This document shows, piece by piece, positions 54,501 through 64,000 of a stretch of DNA of 64,000 nucleotides. Under the pieces are notes generated by a model. It was not told the DNA's origin. It saw only the letters and a list, made by a program, of their open reading frames with translations, and searched no databases. Every line of letters begins with the position of its first letter. Positions within the stretch are counted from its first letter, which is position 1. The position numbers and the translations under genes were made by a program. Source of the DNA: Haberlea rhodopensis (taxonomy: Eukaryota > Streptophyta > Magnoliopsida > Lamiales > Gesneriaceae); assembly GCA_907163345.1 (NCBI GenBank), contig CAJQUN010000055.1:2666001-2730000 (forward strand), written 5' to 3'.

Positions 54501-56019
54501 TGTAACCTGTGTGGCCGCGCTCCAATAATCGCGCCATCTTAACCGCTGATATTACCAGAATCTTTGGACGAGAGTCGTCCCCATAGAAAGTCCACTGGAA
54601 CCCCTGATCAGACAGAAAACGTACTATCCTCTGTCGGCAGTCTACCACAGCTCGGTATCTGCTCAACACATCAATGCCGATAATACAGTCAAAATCTGCC
54701 ATCTCTAACTGAATCAGATCGGCCCTCAGATCATTGCCCTCAAAATAAATGAGGCAATCAGATAACACTCGGTCTGCAATCACATGCTTTCCCGTGGGTG
54801 TCGAGACCATGAGAGGCGTGGGTAACAGAGACGAGCACAAGCGGTGCCTCTCCACAAAAGCGGTAGATACAAAAGAATGGGAAGCACCTGTATCTATCAA
54901 TATAAGAGCAGGGTACGTAAATAAATGGCACGTACCAGCAATGACCTCCTCCGGGGCTGCCTCAGCCTGCTCCCTAGTCAGTGCATACACTTGACCCTGC
55001 GGCGGTCCTGCCGTCTGACCTCCCTGTGGTCGTGGTGCAAACTGCTGTCTCTGTGGTGCTCTCCGATCGGGGCAACCTCGAGCCAAGTGGCCCACCTTGC
55101 CACAAACATAGCAACCCTGGCAGTCCCGTGACGAGTGCCATCCTCCACAGTTGTTACATCGGTTTCCCCCTGCCTTGCTCCCCTGTGTGGGTCCCCGATT
55201 GATTTGTTTCTGACCCTGAGACTTCTTCCCACTAAATCTGGAAGATGATGAGGCCCCACGAGCCTTGAACAGATCCCCTCGTGGCCTCAAACTATCAGTA
55301 ACAGGCCTCGGTGGTGGTACTGAAGGGGGTACATCATCCTTATACGCGCCCACCGCAATCTCCGCCAACTCTGCCCGTGTCAGGGCGTCATCAAATGAGC
55401 TGGGGTTGTTGGAGACAACCCGATCAAATAGCTCTGGCCTCAATCCCTTCAGAAAGTTCCTCATCTTTGCATGGCTGCTCACAGCGATATGATGTACATA
55501 CCTCAGCAGTGAGGAATACTGCATAGCGTAGTCTGACACTGACATGCTACCCTGCTTCAAAGCATTGAACTCGTCTTCCTTTAATTGTCTGGCAGCTGCA
55601 GAGAAATACCGGTTAAGGAACCGGGTCCGGAATACAGTCCAGTCAACTGCCATACCTAGAGCTCTCAGCTCCATCACGGTGGTCTTCCACCACATAGCAG
55701 GCTTCTTAGCCATCTGAAACTCGGCTAACCTCAGCCATGCCGTGCGTGCACAGGGTGCAGTCACAAGTATTTGCTCTATACGCTCCAACCACTCCTCGGC
55801 TACTTCACCAGACTCAATCCCCTCAAACATGGGCGGATGGAAACTCAGAAACTGCTTCAAACTGAGCTCCCCTGGCAGTAACATCTGTACACTGGGCTCC
55901 ACGCCCACAGCAGGTGGTGGTAAAGGATTCAGCTGAGCGATACTGGCATTCCTACTGTCCATATCCCCTACCTCCTCATTGGGGTTCTCCGGGTTAATCT
56001 CAGCCATGCTGTAACACAA
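51511..56019 (-). pseudogene. Tekay-2 gag-pol, two in-frame stops
   Basis: Same domain order as Tekay-1: gag, two CCHC knuckles (CNNCGGWHSSRDC and CYVCGKVGHLARGC), protease DTGASHSF, RT, RNase H, integrase, chromodomain (KVQWDRRGVEEATWETE). The upstream frame 56019-54280 ends in a TAG where Tekay-1 has CAG, and a TGA lies just before 54195, both at the start of the RT domain. The remaining 894 codons down to 51511 are open. No other stop or frameshift is seen, so the lesions are probably younger than the insertion. Confidence 0.93.
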
Positions 56020-56203
56020 GATTTAACAACAATACCAAAAGCAGTTCATAATATAAGCCGTTAGATAACAAGAGTATAATATTCAAAGCATGTTAGTATA
56101 ACACTTATACAACCATATGCATCACATGCATAAGCATGCCCAAATGAATACCTAGCCAACTTGTTTCTAAAGGCTACCCTTCACTCTTCCCTGGTTATCT
56201 AAC

Positions 56204-56219
56204 CACTGCTCTGATACCA
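56204..56219 (-). other. Tekay-2 primer binding site
   Basis: Minus strand TGGTATCAGAGCAGTG, as in Tekay-1, five bases from the LTR start at 56225. Confidence 0.88.
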
Positions 56220-56224
56220 TTAAA

Positions 56225-58000
56225 TGTAAGACCCCGTTATCTTATCAGGTACAAAGGTGCAATTTAGAGAACTAAACATTCATGTGAATATATCAGAGTA
56301 ATGTGCCGTGTTGATTAACCTGAGCTTTAGAGATTACAGTACCAAAATGTTTCAAAAAGAATAACACAAATTCCTACAAGGGTACTACATTATAGTCTTA
56401 CTCTACTCAGTAGAAGCTATACAAAATTTTTTCTCTAACATGCTAATCATGTATCACTCCTTACAGCTCAGCATATCAACCCCGACCCTGGTTCTCGTCA
56501 ACAAAAGCACCTACAAAGACAACCCCCAACACATGAGCATATCATAATTCATATACAACATAATATGAATGTAAAGTGTAAATGCACAAATCATAAATAC
56601 AAAGCACTTCCTGTATTTCCAAGCATTTACAACGCCCATTGGTTGTCCCTGTACCATAACTCATAATAAAACACATTATATGAGATTATGGATCCTTTAA
56701 TAATGTCATGACATATCACCTCTTTCTTTACATATCTTTTGAGTCATATATCAACAGTTATGTTAATGCTTCATGCTTTCACAACTCATAATGAGCGGTA
56801 CAATCCTCCCCGCTTCATTACTACATAAACTCATAATGAGCGGTACAATCTTCCCCGCTTCATTACTACAGAAACTCATAATGAGCGGTACAATCCTCCC
56901 AGCATCATTACTACAGAAACTCATAATGAGCGGTACAATCCTCCCCGCATCATTACTACAGAACCTCATAATGAGCGGTACAATCCTCCCCGCATCATTA
57001 CTACAGAACAAGCATAAGCATTAAACATACACTGTGATCTCTCTTGACTCGTGGAATACACATCTTTATTCCACATCACAATATGCAACAACAATGCATA
57101 ATATGCAACAACAATGCATAATAACATGTATCATACTCTTAATGCATCACATTGCATTCATCATGTGTCAAAAGACAAACATAAAGTACATGTTACCGTT
57201 GGGATGCCCGTACGTCGCTTACGTACCTTTTCAAAATGTAGTGTGTTGTGGGACTCTATCCCCTGCGCTATGTAGGTGTCTGTGAAGGCTCTACACCAGT
57301 GTACAACACAATATTAGATGTCTCATTACAATCCAATATCAAATTTAAAACAAATTCTACATTTTAAAAAAAAGCACTACCGATCGATTGGGCCTCATCA
57401 CCGATCGATCGGTGAACTGTTTGAATTAAACAAAAAAGCTACGGCTTTTGCCGATCGATCGGTGTTCTTCACCGATCGATCGGTCGATCATATTCAACCC
57501 AGATTTTCCAGAATTCCCTAACACCGATATTCATACCCTTAAATCTAACATGTAAGACATACAACATGCCCAAAGAAACATGCTAGCAGTTTCAACACAC
57601 TACCCTGAGTGTATTCATATCAAATTTACACCCCAAACATAAGCCCACATGCATAAACGTCGACCATTTACACAAGTATTCGATCAACTTTTCTGGAAAC
57701 AGGGCAACATTTTCATTCCCAGATTCCTTGAGTACTTCATTTCATGCTATAAAAACTACAACATATTTCATAAAACATGCTCAAACATAAAATGCCCTGG
57801 GCTTTACAAACTACCATGCATGTACTCAAATCGAAAGTTCACCACAAAACCCATCTAACATGCGTGATATCACCTCCTCAATACCACTCCCAATCCATAT
57901 TTTTCCAGAAAAACAGGGGAAATATCTACCTAGATTTTTGAACACCCTATTTCACATGCTTTAATCCTTCACATAAAACATGTAACATGCTCAAGGAAAA
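56225..58000 (-). repeat. Tekay-2 5' LTR, truncated (1776 of about 2436 bp)
   Basis: Matches 49041-50814 and then breaks off at TCAAGGAAAA. The missing part includes the U3 end, so promoter and integration end are probably lost. It contains the 45-bp repeat (56785-57008). Confidence 0.9.
57379..57484. repeat. phased palindrome module, Tekay-2 5' LTR
   Basis: Sites start at 57380 (one C-to-T change: GATTGG), 57401, 57451 and 57472 (21-50-21 bp). Confidence 0.9.
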
Positions 58001-58338
58001 TTACATATTATGTTATCTTCTTTGCTTACCTATACATTTTCTTTGAAACTAACACCAAAGACCTAACATTATAAGTTTTAAAAGACCTTTTGATCCAAAT
58101 CTATGACGCAATTATATTAGTGGATAAGTGCTTGAAAAGTATGCCTATGTGGTGCTTATTGATAATATTGACTTTGAGTTGATTAACATGTTTTGATCTT
58201 GATGATGTGCATGAAACTTAAGATTGATAATAGCACACACGCATGTTCTGATTTTGCGATGTATTGTCTTTTTATTCCTGGATTGACTTTTGTTCATGTA
58301 TAAGTGAGGTTTTGTGCTGTATATTTGAAATAAGGCAA
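58001..58338. other. unassigned DNA next to truncated Tekay-2
   Basis: AT-rich, no recognisable coding or transposon end. It joins the truncated Tekay-2 LTR to Athila-3 sequence, probably through a deletion. Confidence 0.4.
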
Positions 58339-59308
58339 CATTTCACGGTGAATGCTCAGCGATTGAAGAATTACCATGGGCATGATTTCAGTGAACCGCT
58401 GTGTACCACAGTCCATTTGTAAATATCATTGGTTTGGACCATTTAGAATTTCCAAGGTGTTTCCCTCTGGTGTAATCGTGTTATATGATCCAAATAAGGG
58501 AACTTTCACGGTGAATGCTCAACGATTGAAGAACTACCATGGGCATGATTTCAGTGAACCACTGTGCACCATAGTCCATTTTGTTGAATGAAGTGAGTGC
58601 GGTAGAAAGTCCAGCTTGAGACTATAAATCAAGAACTAATTTTTTTTTCCTTTCCTTCGTTTTTGAATTTAGTAGGTAGTTTAATAATTTTAGCTTAGTT
58701 GTTGACCCCTTGAAATTTTTTTTTGTAGGAATTTTGTGTGCCAAGGGAAGATGAAGCTCTCAAATGATGCAAAAAAAAAAATAACTGAGCTTACTAACCA
58801 AAGGAGATCGATCTCATATCACTAGGCGATCGATCGCCTCTCACATTGGAAAAAATCTCAGAGTTTAATGTCCCTAGGCGATCGATCTCATACCACTAGG
58901 CGATAGATCACCTCTAAAAAAATGCTGAACCTACTGTACGTAGGCGATCGATCTCTACACAATAGGCGATCGATCGCCTGTCAAGAATTTCAATTTGTTT
59001 AAAAACAAACACGATTCTGCACACACAAAAACACACACCACCAGAAAATTCTCCCATTCTCCCACTCCAAACATCAATCCTTGCCAAATCTACTCACAAA
59101 TTCACTCACTTTCTTCTCCAAACTTTGAATGCGAGATCTCTTATCATATATAGTGCCATCATCACAATTTTGTTCCAGATCTACAGATTCAAGGCTAGGT
59201 TTGGGCACTCTAATTACGAGGTGAAGATTTCTCCAAGCCAAGGACTACACACCACCCAAATTTCAAAATTCTTGAGGTAATTTGGCTTGCATCATCATGG
59301 GTTTTCAT
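58339..59308 (+). mobile_element. Athila-3 fragment: integrase end and env spacer
   Basis: Contains the C-terminal end of an Athila integrase in frame at about 58424-58591 (HWFGPFRISKVFPSGVIVLY ..TVNAQRLKNYHGHDF), then the phrase GTCCAGCTTGAGACTATAAA, a palindrome module and the leader before an env-like gene (CAAGCCAAGGACTACACACC near 59237, compare 47930). About 75 bp of the integrase end (58340-58413) is duplicated at 58507-58582. Confidence 0.8.
58803..58978. repeat. phased palindrome module, Athila-3 (6 sites)
   Basis: GGCGATCGATCGCC-type sites start at 58803, 58825, 58877, 58899, 58943 and 58965; every pair is 22 bp apart. One site is GAGATCGATCTC, changed symmetrically and still a palindrome. 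Two are one-sided variants (GGCGATCGATCTC). Confidence 0.88.
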
Positions 59309-59560
59309 TAGGGGTGTAAACGAATCGAATTGAGCCGAACCTTCACAAAATTTTAGTATTCGAGTTCGAGCTTGAATTCGAATAAACATATTCGAAGCTC
59401 GGTTTGAAGCTCAAAAATTAATTTTTTCAGGCTCAAATTCGGTTCGAAACAAAGCTCGAATTCGAGCTCGATTCGAAATTTTCGAGCTGGAATTCGAGCT
59501 TTTCGAGCCACTACCAGATTTATGCCTCTAAAATAAAACCTTAACTCTGGCTCGAAAAAT
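59309..59560. mobile_element. hAT-like end fragment
   Basis: TAGGGGTGTAAACGAATCGA followed by many TTCGAGCT/AATTCGAG subterminal repeats is typical of a non-autonomous hAT end. No matching right terminus or 8-bp duplication is visible, so it is probably truncated. Confidence 0.5.
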
Positions 59561-59691
59561 TTGAGTGGTGGCAAAAGATTCTAAGAACAGAGCGTTGGCA
59601 AAATATTTTATAATCATCCATAACAACACTTTTCATCCTCCTCCACACTCTTGTCCTTATTTACTTTGGAGTAAACATGGGGGAGGGATAA

Positions 59692-60890
59692 TGTTAGGAT
59701 CGGTCCGGAGTGTTTAGAGGGGGGTGAATGAACACTCCTTCTAAAATTTAATCCCTTGTGATTTCTTTCGGATTAGTGAAAGAAATCTGTTTCTTAATCA
59801 ACTCTTTTATAGAACAGACCACTTAATGTATAAGTGCGGAATGGTCTGATCTTATATTTGTAAGAGCAGCTCGATGGCTTGAATGAAAGAACAAGTGCAG
59901 AAAGACAAGAACACAGAAAATGTTTCTGGAAGTTCGAAGGTGGTGTAATCCTTCTACGTCTCCCCTTCTTCCAATTAAGGAAGGTTTATACTAGAAGACT
60001 TTGATTTATACAATCCTGTTGTACAAACCCGATTCAGGCTGGATTTACCCCACTACCAGTCTGAAACTCCTAGTCACTCGATCTGTTCAGACACTCTCTG
60101 TCTGACAGTTACAATTTGTTTCTCACTTCTGTTTTTCAATACAGACTACACAAGATGCGCACAGTGATCCTAAATGATCAAATATTACAAAGTAATCGTG
60201 CTTAAGAATAATTTCAGCTCGAGAGCTTCTGAGCTTGTAAGCTTGTGCTGATTTGCTTTCTTGTGTGTTTTTCGATTGATCAGTCTTGCGTGTCCTTGTA
60301 TGTCTGTGTGTCGTTTTTCTGTATTATTGTTGCATCCTTTTATAGTTGCATGTACCAACGACATTATTTCCCTTAATGTGCAACTCTTGACTCTGCTTAT
60401 TCTCTGAGTAAGCTACAGTCTTCTTCTTCAGGATACTTGCCGTTCTGGTTCATGCTTTCGGCGACTGTCAGGTAAGCTCTTCTTTGTCTTCTTACCTTTT
60501 ATGGCAATCTTCAGTCTTTGGTCCTTTGTAGCATTAATTACGACATTAAATGCTACAATAAATAGCCGTTAATGATTCGGACTGAAGAGCCAATCTTTAT
60601 ACATCCTTGACTGCTCTGATCTGATAAAGATTGAGATCGATCTGAAGCTTCGATCTAGTCAGTCTGATATCCATCGATCCGGTCTGATATGTGATATGTC
60701 TTATCAGCTTGTTCTGTTTTGAGCTATCGATCTGGTCAGTCTGATTACCCTCGCTCCGGTCTGATATGCTTTGTCATCTTATCAGCTTGATCTGTTTTGG
60801 GCGATCGATCTGGTCAGTCTGATTTCTCTCGATCCGGTCTGATATGTTTTGTCATCTTTAAAATCTCATCGATAAGGTTCGGAACTAACA
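59692..60890 (-). repeat. SIRE-B 3' LTR (1199 bp)
   Basis: TGTTAGGATCGGTCCGG at the left and GGTTCGGAACTAACA at the right, followed by the PPT (plus strand AATTCCCCCTTTTTGATGAT). The GAGGGGGGTGAATGA start matches the SIRE-A LTR. The body of the element lies to the right and leaves the window. Confidence 0.82.
60632..60848. repeat. 77-bp-spaced repeat in the SIRE-B LTR
   Basis: Three units of TCGATCTGGTCAGTCTGAT, then CTCGATCCGGTCTGATATG. The ATCGAT-type cores of each unit are 24 bp apart (60649/60673, 60726/60750, 60804/60828). Confidence 0.8.
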
Positions 60891-60912
60891 AATTCCCCCT
60901 TTTTGATGATGA
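60891..60912 (-). other. SIRE-B polypurine tract
   Basis: On the minus strand ATCAAAAAGGGGGAATT directly precedes the 3' LTR. Confidence 0.8.
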
Positions 60913-61150
60913 CAAAACCTAGCTTCCAAGTCTTTTTAACCAGTCTGATAAGAACTCTGAAGCGTATACTTTCGGATCGATTACTTCTTCTTGTTCAAAA
61001 TAAATGAACATAATTAAGTTGGATCGATTAAGTCTTTTATTATTAAGCCTTTTAGTTTAGTTCAAAATAAATGAACAAGGACTTAACAAAGAAAGATTTT
61101 CTTTATTGATCAACAGTCTTGCATACAGACAGTCTGAATATATAAGCAAT

Positions 61151-63558
61151 CTATTTTCTTGAAGACTGAGACTGATGCGGCTTGAACTCTTTTTTCTTTT
61201 CCCCCTTTTTGTCAGCAGCAATCTCTTGGAGAAAATCTACAACTTGTGCTAGCTGAGCGCTGATAGCGTCAAGACGAGTATCTTGAGCGCGAAGGGAGTT
61301 GGCGACGGATGCTCTGACTTCAGTGGCCAGCTCGATCTACTCTTTTCTCATCTTCTCTTTGAATGAATCAAAGTCCAAAGTTGTAAGCCTCTGACCTTGA
61401 TGAACTTCTAGAACACGTTGAGAGAGTGACATGCAGTTGTCAGATAGGTGCTGAAGAGTCCTTGCCAGAAATGGAGGTGTATCAGATTGTCGGCTTGGAG
61501 AGTGATCTGATGACGACAAAGCATGATCATCTTCGTCAGCAATCGGCACAAGTGAAGATACAGCAGCTTGGTGACTTTCGGACCGGATCAAGGTGACCAG
61601 ATCCGAAGAAAATGCTTGTAAGAAAGCCATATCTTCATCTGAGTGGACTGTAGGAGTGCTGGGTCTGGAAGGCTCCTCAAGTTGTAGAGTTGCAACAACA
61701 GTGGATACCACCAGATCCGGATCGACGAACTCTGGTGCGCCAACTGTTGCAAGTTCTGCGGTTGGACTGATGTGAACGTGGGAGTCTGACGATCCCAATG
61801 GAATAGATGTTGTTGGAGAGTCCAACAAAACATTCAGTGGTTCATCTTCTGTAGCAGACGGAGCATTAGGCAATGGCTGCTCCGCTGTCTGATCTGCTAC
61901 TATGTCTGCAGTCTGATCTACTTCGCGATCTGCAGTCTGTTCTGCTGCTCGATCTGCAATCTGTTCTGCTGCTCCAGAGGGAATAACCTCAAAGAAAGGT
62001 TCTGCCAGAGTCTTGCTGGCAGAGGGATGATCCGGGCTGGTTGCTGGAGTGGATATGCTGAGTTTCTGTCGTTGAAATCGGACAGCTAACTGGAGAGCAT
62101 GAATATCCATCTCTAATTGAGCAATAACAGCCCCATCATCTCTGGCAGTTTGAATATTCGGATCGAAGTTCACTTTCTTAGCAGTTAAGAGCAGAGTCGC
62201 CAGTCTGAATCTTTGAGTGGCCTTGAATAGCTCTTTGCGCTGCACAGCAAGCCGAACATCATCGGTCTCTGTTCCCTTCAGAATGTTTTCTTCCATTTTC
62301 TGAAGGCGTTTGAGTTTGCCGAAGAACATCTCAATGTGGTTGATCGTTCTGTATTCGACGTACTCATCAAAAACCACAATGAGCTCCTTCACTTTCTCTT
62401 CAACGTCCTCCATAGCAATATCAATTGCTGTCAGTGCTGCAGATTTGGGCTTAGAGGAAGTGGTTCGGAGAGAATGGTTTTGCCCTTGCCGGTGGAGGGA
62501 GGGGACTTGATCCCGGATTGGGTATAGTCTCCCAACTCAGTGATAACAATCCTTTTCACCACGGGAATGGCAGAGGGGACTCGGATGGTTACCTTTGGTG
62601 CAGTGGTTGAAGTGGTTGAGATTTGGGTTGTAGGTTGGGGTGCAGGGGTGGCTTTTGTTGGAGGCAATATGGGTAAGGCTTTTGGTTTGGTAATCTGGGT
62701 TCTTGGCTTCTTGGGAAGAGGCTTGGCTGGTGGCGAGGGAGCAGACTGAGTTTCTTCAGAGTCAGTCTGGATGGTTAACTTTCGCTTGACTCGTGGTTTG
62801 CGAGCAGCAACCTGGGCTTCTCCCTCCTCAATCTTGACAGCCACCAGATCGGTGGGAGTAGGTGGAGCACTCTTGGACTTCAGCAGTGCTAGTCCTTTGG
62901 AGTTGAGAATCTTGAAGGGACTCAGAGCAGACTACTTCCCTAGCTCAATGTCCAAAGATTCTAGGAGCTTGCTGAGAGGAACAGCAAAGCAGACGGCCTG
63001 TTTGGAGGCGATCACTGTTTCCATCAGAACTCCAAAAAGAATCACGGACCAGTTCATCTTCTGTCCGGAAACAATAGCAGCCATGGCCCTGAACTTCTCG
63101 GCAGTGACGGCGTCAAAACTCCCAGCTTTGCCCAATAATGGCTTGCCCACAATTTCGCATAGCACCTGGAAATGAAATAGCATTTCCTTCTTTTTGAATG
63201 AGGGCTGCAGGCGATGGCCAAAAATAGAAATCTTCCCCTGAAGAGCTGTGAGAGAGGCTTGAGGAATCTGCCCAAACTCAGTCAGTCCGGAGTTGGGCAG
63301 ACCAAAGGTCTTGGCCAGCGTCATCGGCGAGATTTCAAAAGTTTTGCCCTTGACAGATGTGGAGATGAATGACTTCTGGGATATGGCATTGGCAAACAGT
63401 TCACGAATCTCCGACTCGTAAACCACTGTGCCACACTCCAAAAAGTTTCTCAATCCAGACGATTCCAAAGCTCGGAAAATGGAAACCATCTCTGAATCTT
63501 CAGCCCTGTAAATGTCATTGAACTCAACGGAGAGAGAGTTGTGAGTGATGGTAGCCAT
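61151..63558 (-). pseudogene. SIRE-B env-like gene, degenerate
   Basis: ATG 63558 starts MATITHNSLSVEFNDIYRAE; the first part (ALESSGLRNFLECGTVVYES, KTFGLPNSGLT, KAGSFDAVTAEKFRAMAAIV) resembles, from memory, abundant Lamiales proteins now known only as retroelement-derived. A TAG at 62932 is followed in the same frame by a basic proline-rich linker (KPLPKKPRTQITKPKALP) to 62431; a frame change then leads to 62413-61337 (coiled-coil-like, acidic, with repeats of EQIADRAAEQTADREVDQTA type). After a stop at 61337 the frame continues (TRLDAISAQLAQVVDFLQEI) to 61151. Position between pol and 3' LTR fits the extra ORF of SIRE-like elements. Function unknown. Confidence 0.75.
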
Positions 63559-64000
63559 TGGAGTAAAATGGAAAAAGTATACGAAAAGTTTTGAGGGAAG
63601 ATGAGAGAGTTAGAGAGCAGACAGGCGGTAAATGGTAAAAAGTGAATGAAAATGAAATGTTCAGCCAGCTAAATAAGAGAGAGAAGACACGTGTCTTTAT
63701 CTCGAAGACTGATAAATAAATAATTCAAAATAAACGGTCAGGATAAAAGAAAGATAAGGCGGTTAAAATGCAATCAGTCCGGGCTGTTTTTTTTTTTGTT
63801 TTAAATAAATACAAAATAAAAGATTTATTGTCCAGACAGATCATAGGATAACATCAGATTGACATAGATCGGTCTGAAAGTTCGGACCGGTCTGTGTCTT
63901 TCTAAACATTGTATTATCGATCTGTGCCAACAAAATTATTTAAGCGCGAGAAGAAGAGAACATCTAAATTATCAAGATAAGTCAATTAATCCAAGAATTT
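63559..64000 (-). other. SIRE-B internal region upstream of the env-like gene
   Basis: Non-coding, purine-rich on the plus strand. Pol would be expected further right, outside the window. Confidence 0.5.

Larger units (their letters stand above)
49041..58000 (-). mobile_element. Tekay-2: second Tekay-type chromovirus, defective
   Basis: 3' LTR 49041-51476, gag-pol with two stops, PBS, and a 5' LTR (56225-58000) that lacks about 660 bp at its outer end. LTR parts differ at roughly 20 of 1776 positions by eye (about 1%). It inserted into the Athila-2 env-like gene (flank GACTG at 49036-49040). The right target duplication is lost with the truncated end. Confidence 0.92.

Noticed and set aside
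58001..58338. continuation of the Athila-2 env-like gene to the right of Tekay-2
   Set aside because: The sequence does not continue the protein and no GACTG duplicate is present; the right side belongs to a different, rearranged fragment.
6653..58978. reading the 21, 22 and 24-bp spacings as small-RNA (Dicer) phasing
   Set aside because: The numbers coincide with siRNA sizes, but DNA spacing of palindromes is not evidence of processing; helical phasing or hairpin geometry explains it as well.

Overview
This is a nuclear plant (dicot) window, AT-rich and built mostly of nested transposable elements around two host genes with plant introns. The env-like ORFs at the right end resemble, from memory, proteins annotated in Lamiales genomes, so a Lamiales-type host is my guess; no search was possible.

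Layout. 1-5783: AT-rich intergenic DNA with a small MITE-like inverted repeat, an (AT)n tract and short tandem repeats. 5784-14963: a complete, young Ty3/gypsy Tekay(Del)-type chromovirus on the minus strand with one open 1508-aa gag-pol, PBS, PPT, near-identical LTRs and a 5-bp target duplication; it sits in an older LTR-like sequence. 15590-16394: an array of hairpin-forming repeats. 17209-26603: a five-exon vicilin-like (cupin) seed globulin gene, + strand, whose third intron holds a decayed Ty1/copia element, itself split by a 1.9-kb solo LTR. 28143-30339: a four-exon INDETERMINATE DOMAIN (IDD) zinc-finger transcription factor, - strand, convergent with the vicilin gene. 30951-35860: a cluster of four hAT-type transposons, three with clear 8-bp target duplications, one carrying a broken transposase gene, two of them inserted in an older fourth. 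38062-64000: a nest of LTR retrotransposons: Athila LTR and leader, SIRE-like copia with gag only, Athila derivative with gag-protease fused in frame to an integrase tail, a second Tekay element with two stop codons, an Athila 3' fragment, and the 3' end of another SIRE-like element with an env-like pseudogene.

The most unusual signal is a module of short perfect palindromes (core CGATCGATCG, or GATCGCCTCAGGCGATC in one copia LTR) arranged in pairs whose members start 21 or 22 bp apart, with pairs usually about 50 bp apart (44-52 bp; 30-31 bp between some pairs of the solo LTR and 61-82 bp in the copia LTR). It occurs in Tekay LTRs, in a solo LTR, in Athila LTRs and Athila internal DNA, and in a SIRE-like copia LTR, although these elements belong to different lineages. 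Several copies also share a linker octamer (GCCGTAGC or its complement). The spacing persists even in a copy whose palindromes have decayed. I know of no description of it.

Intron-exon structures were assigned by eye from GT/AG borders, phase and family conservation. LTR borders were read from TG..CA ends, duplicated flanks, PBS and PPT. Family names are from remembered motifs.
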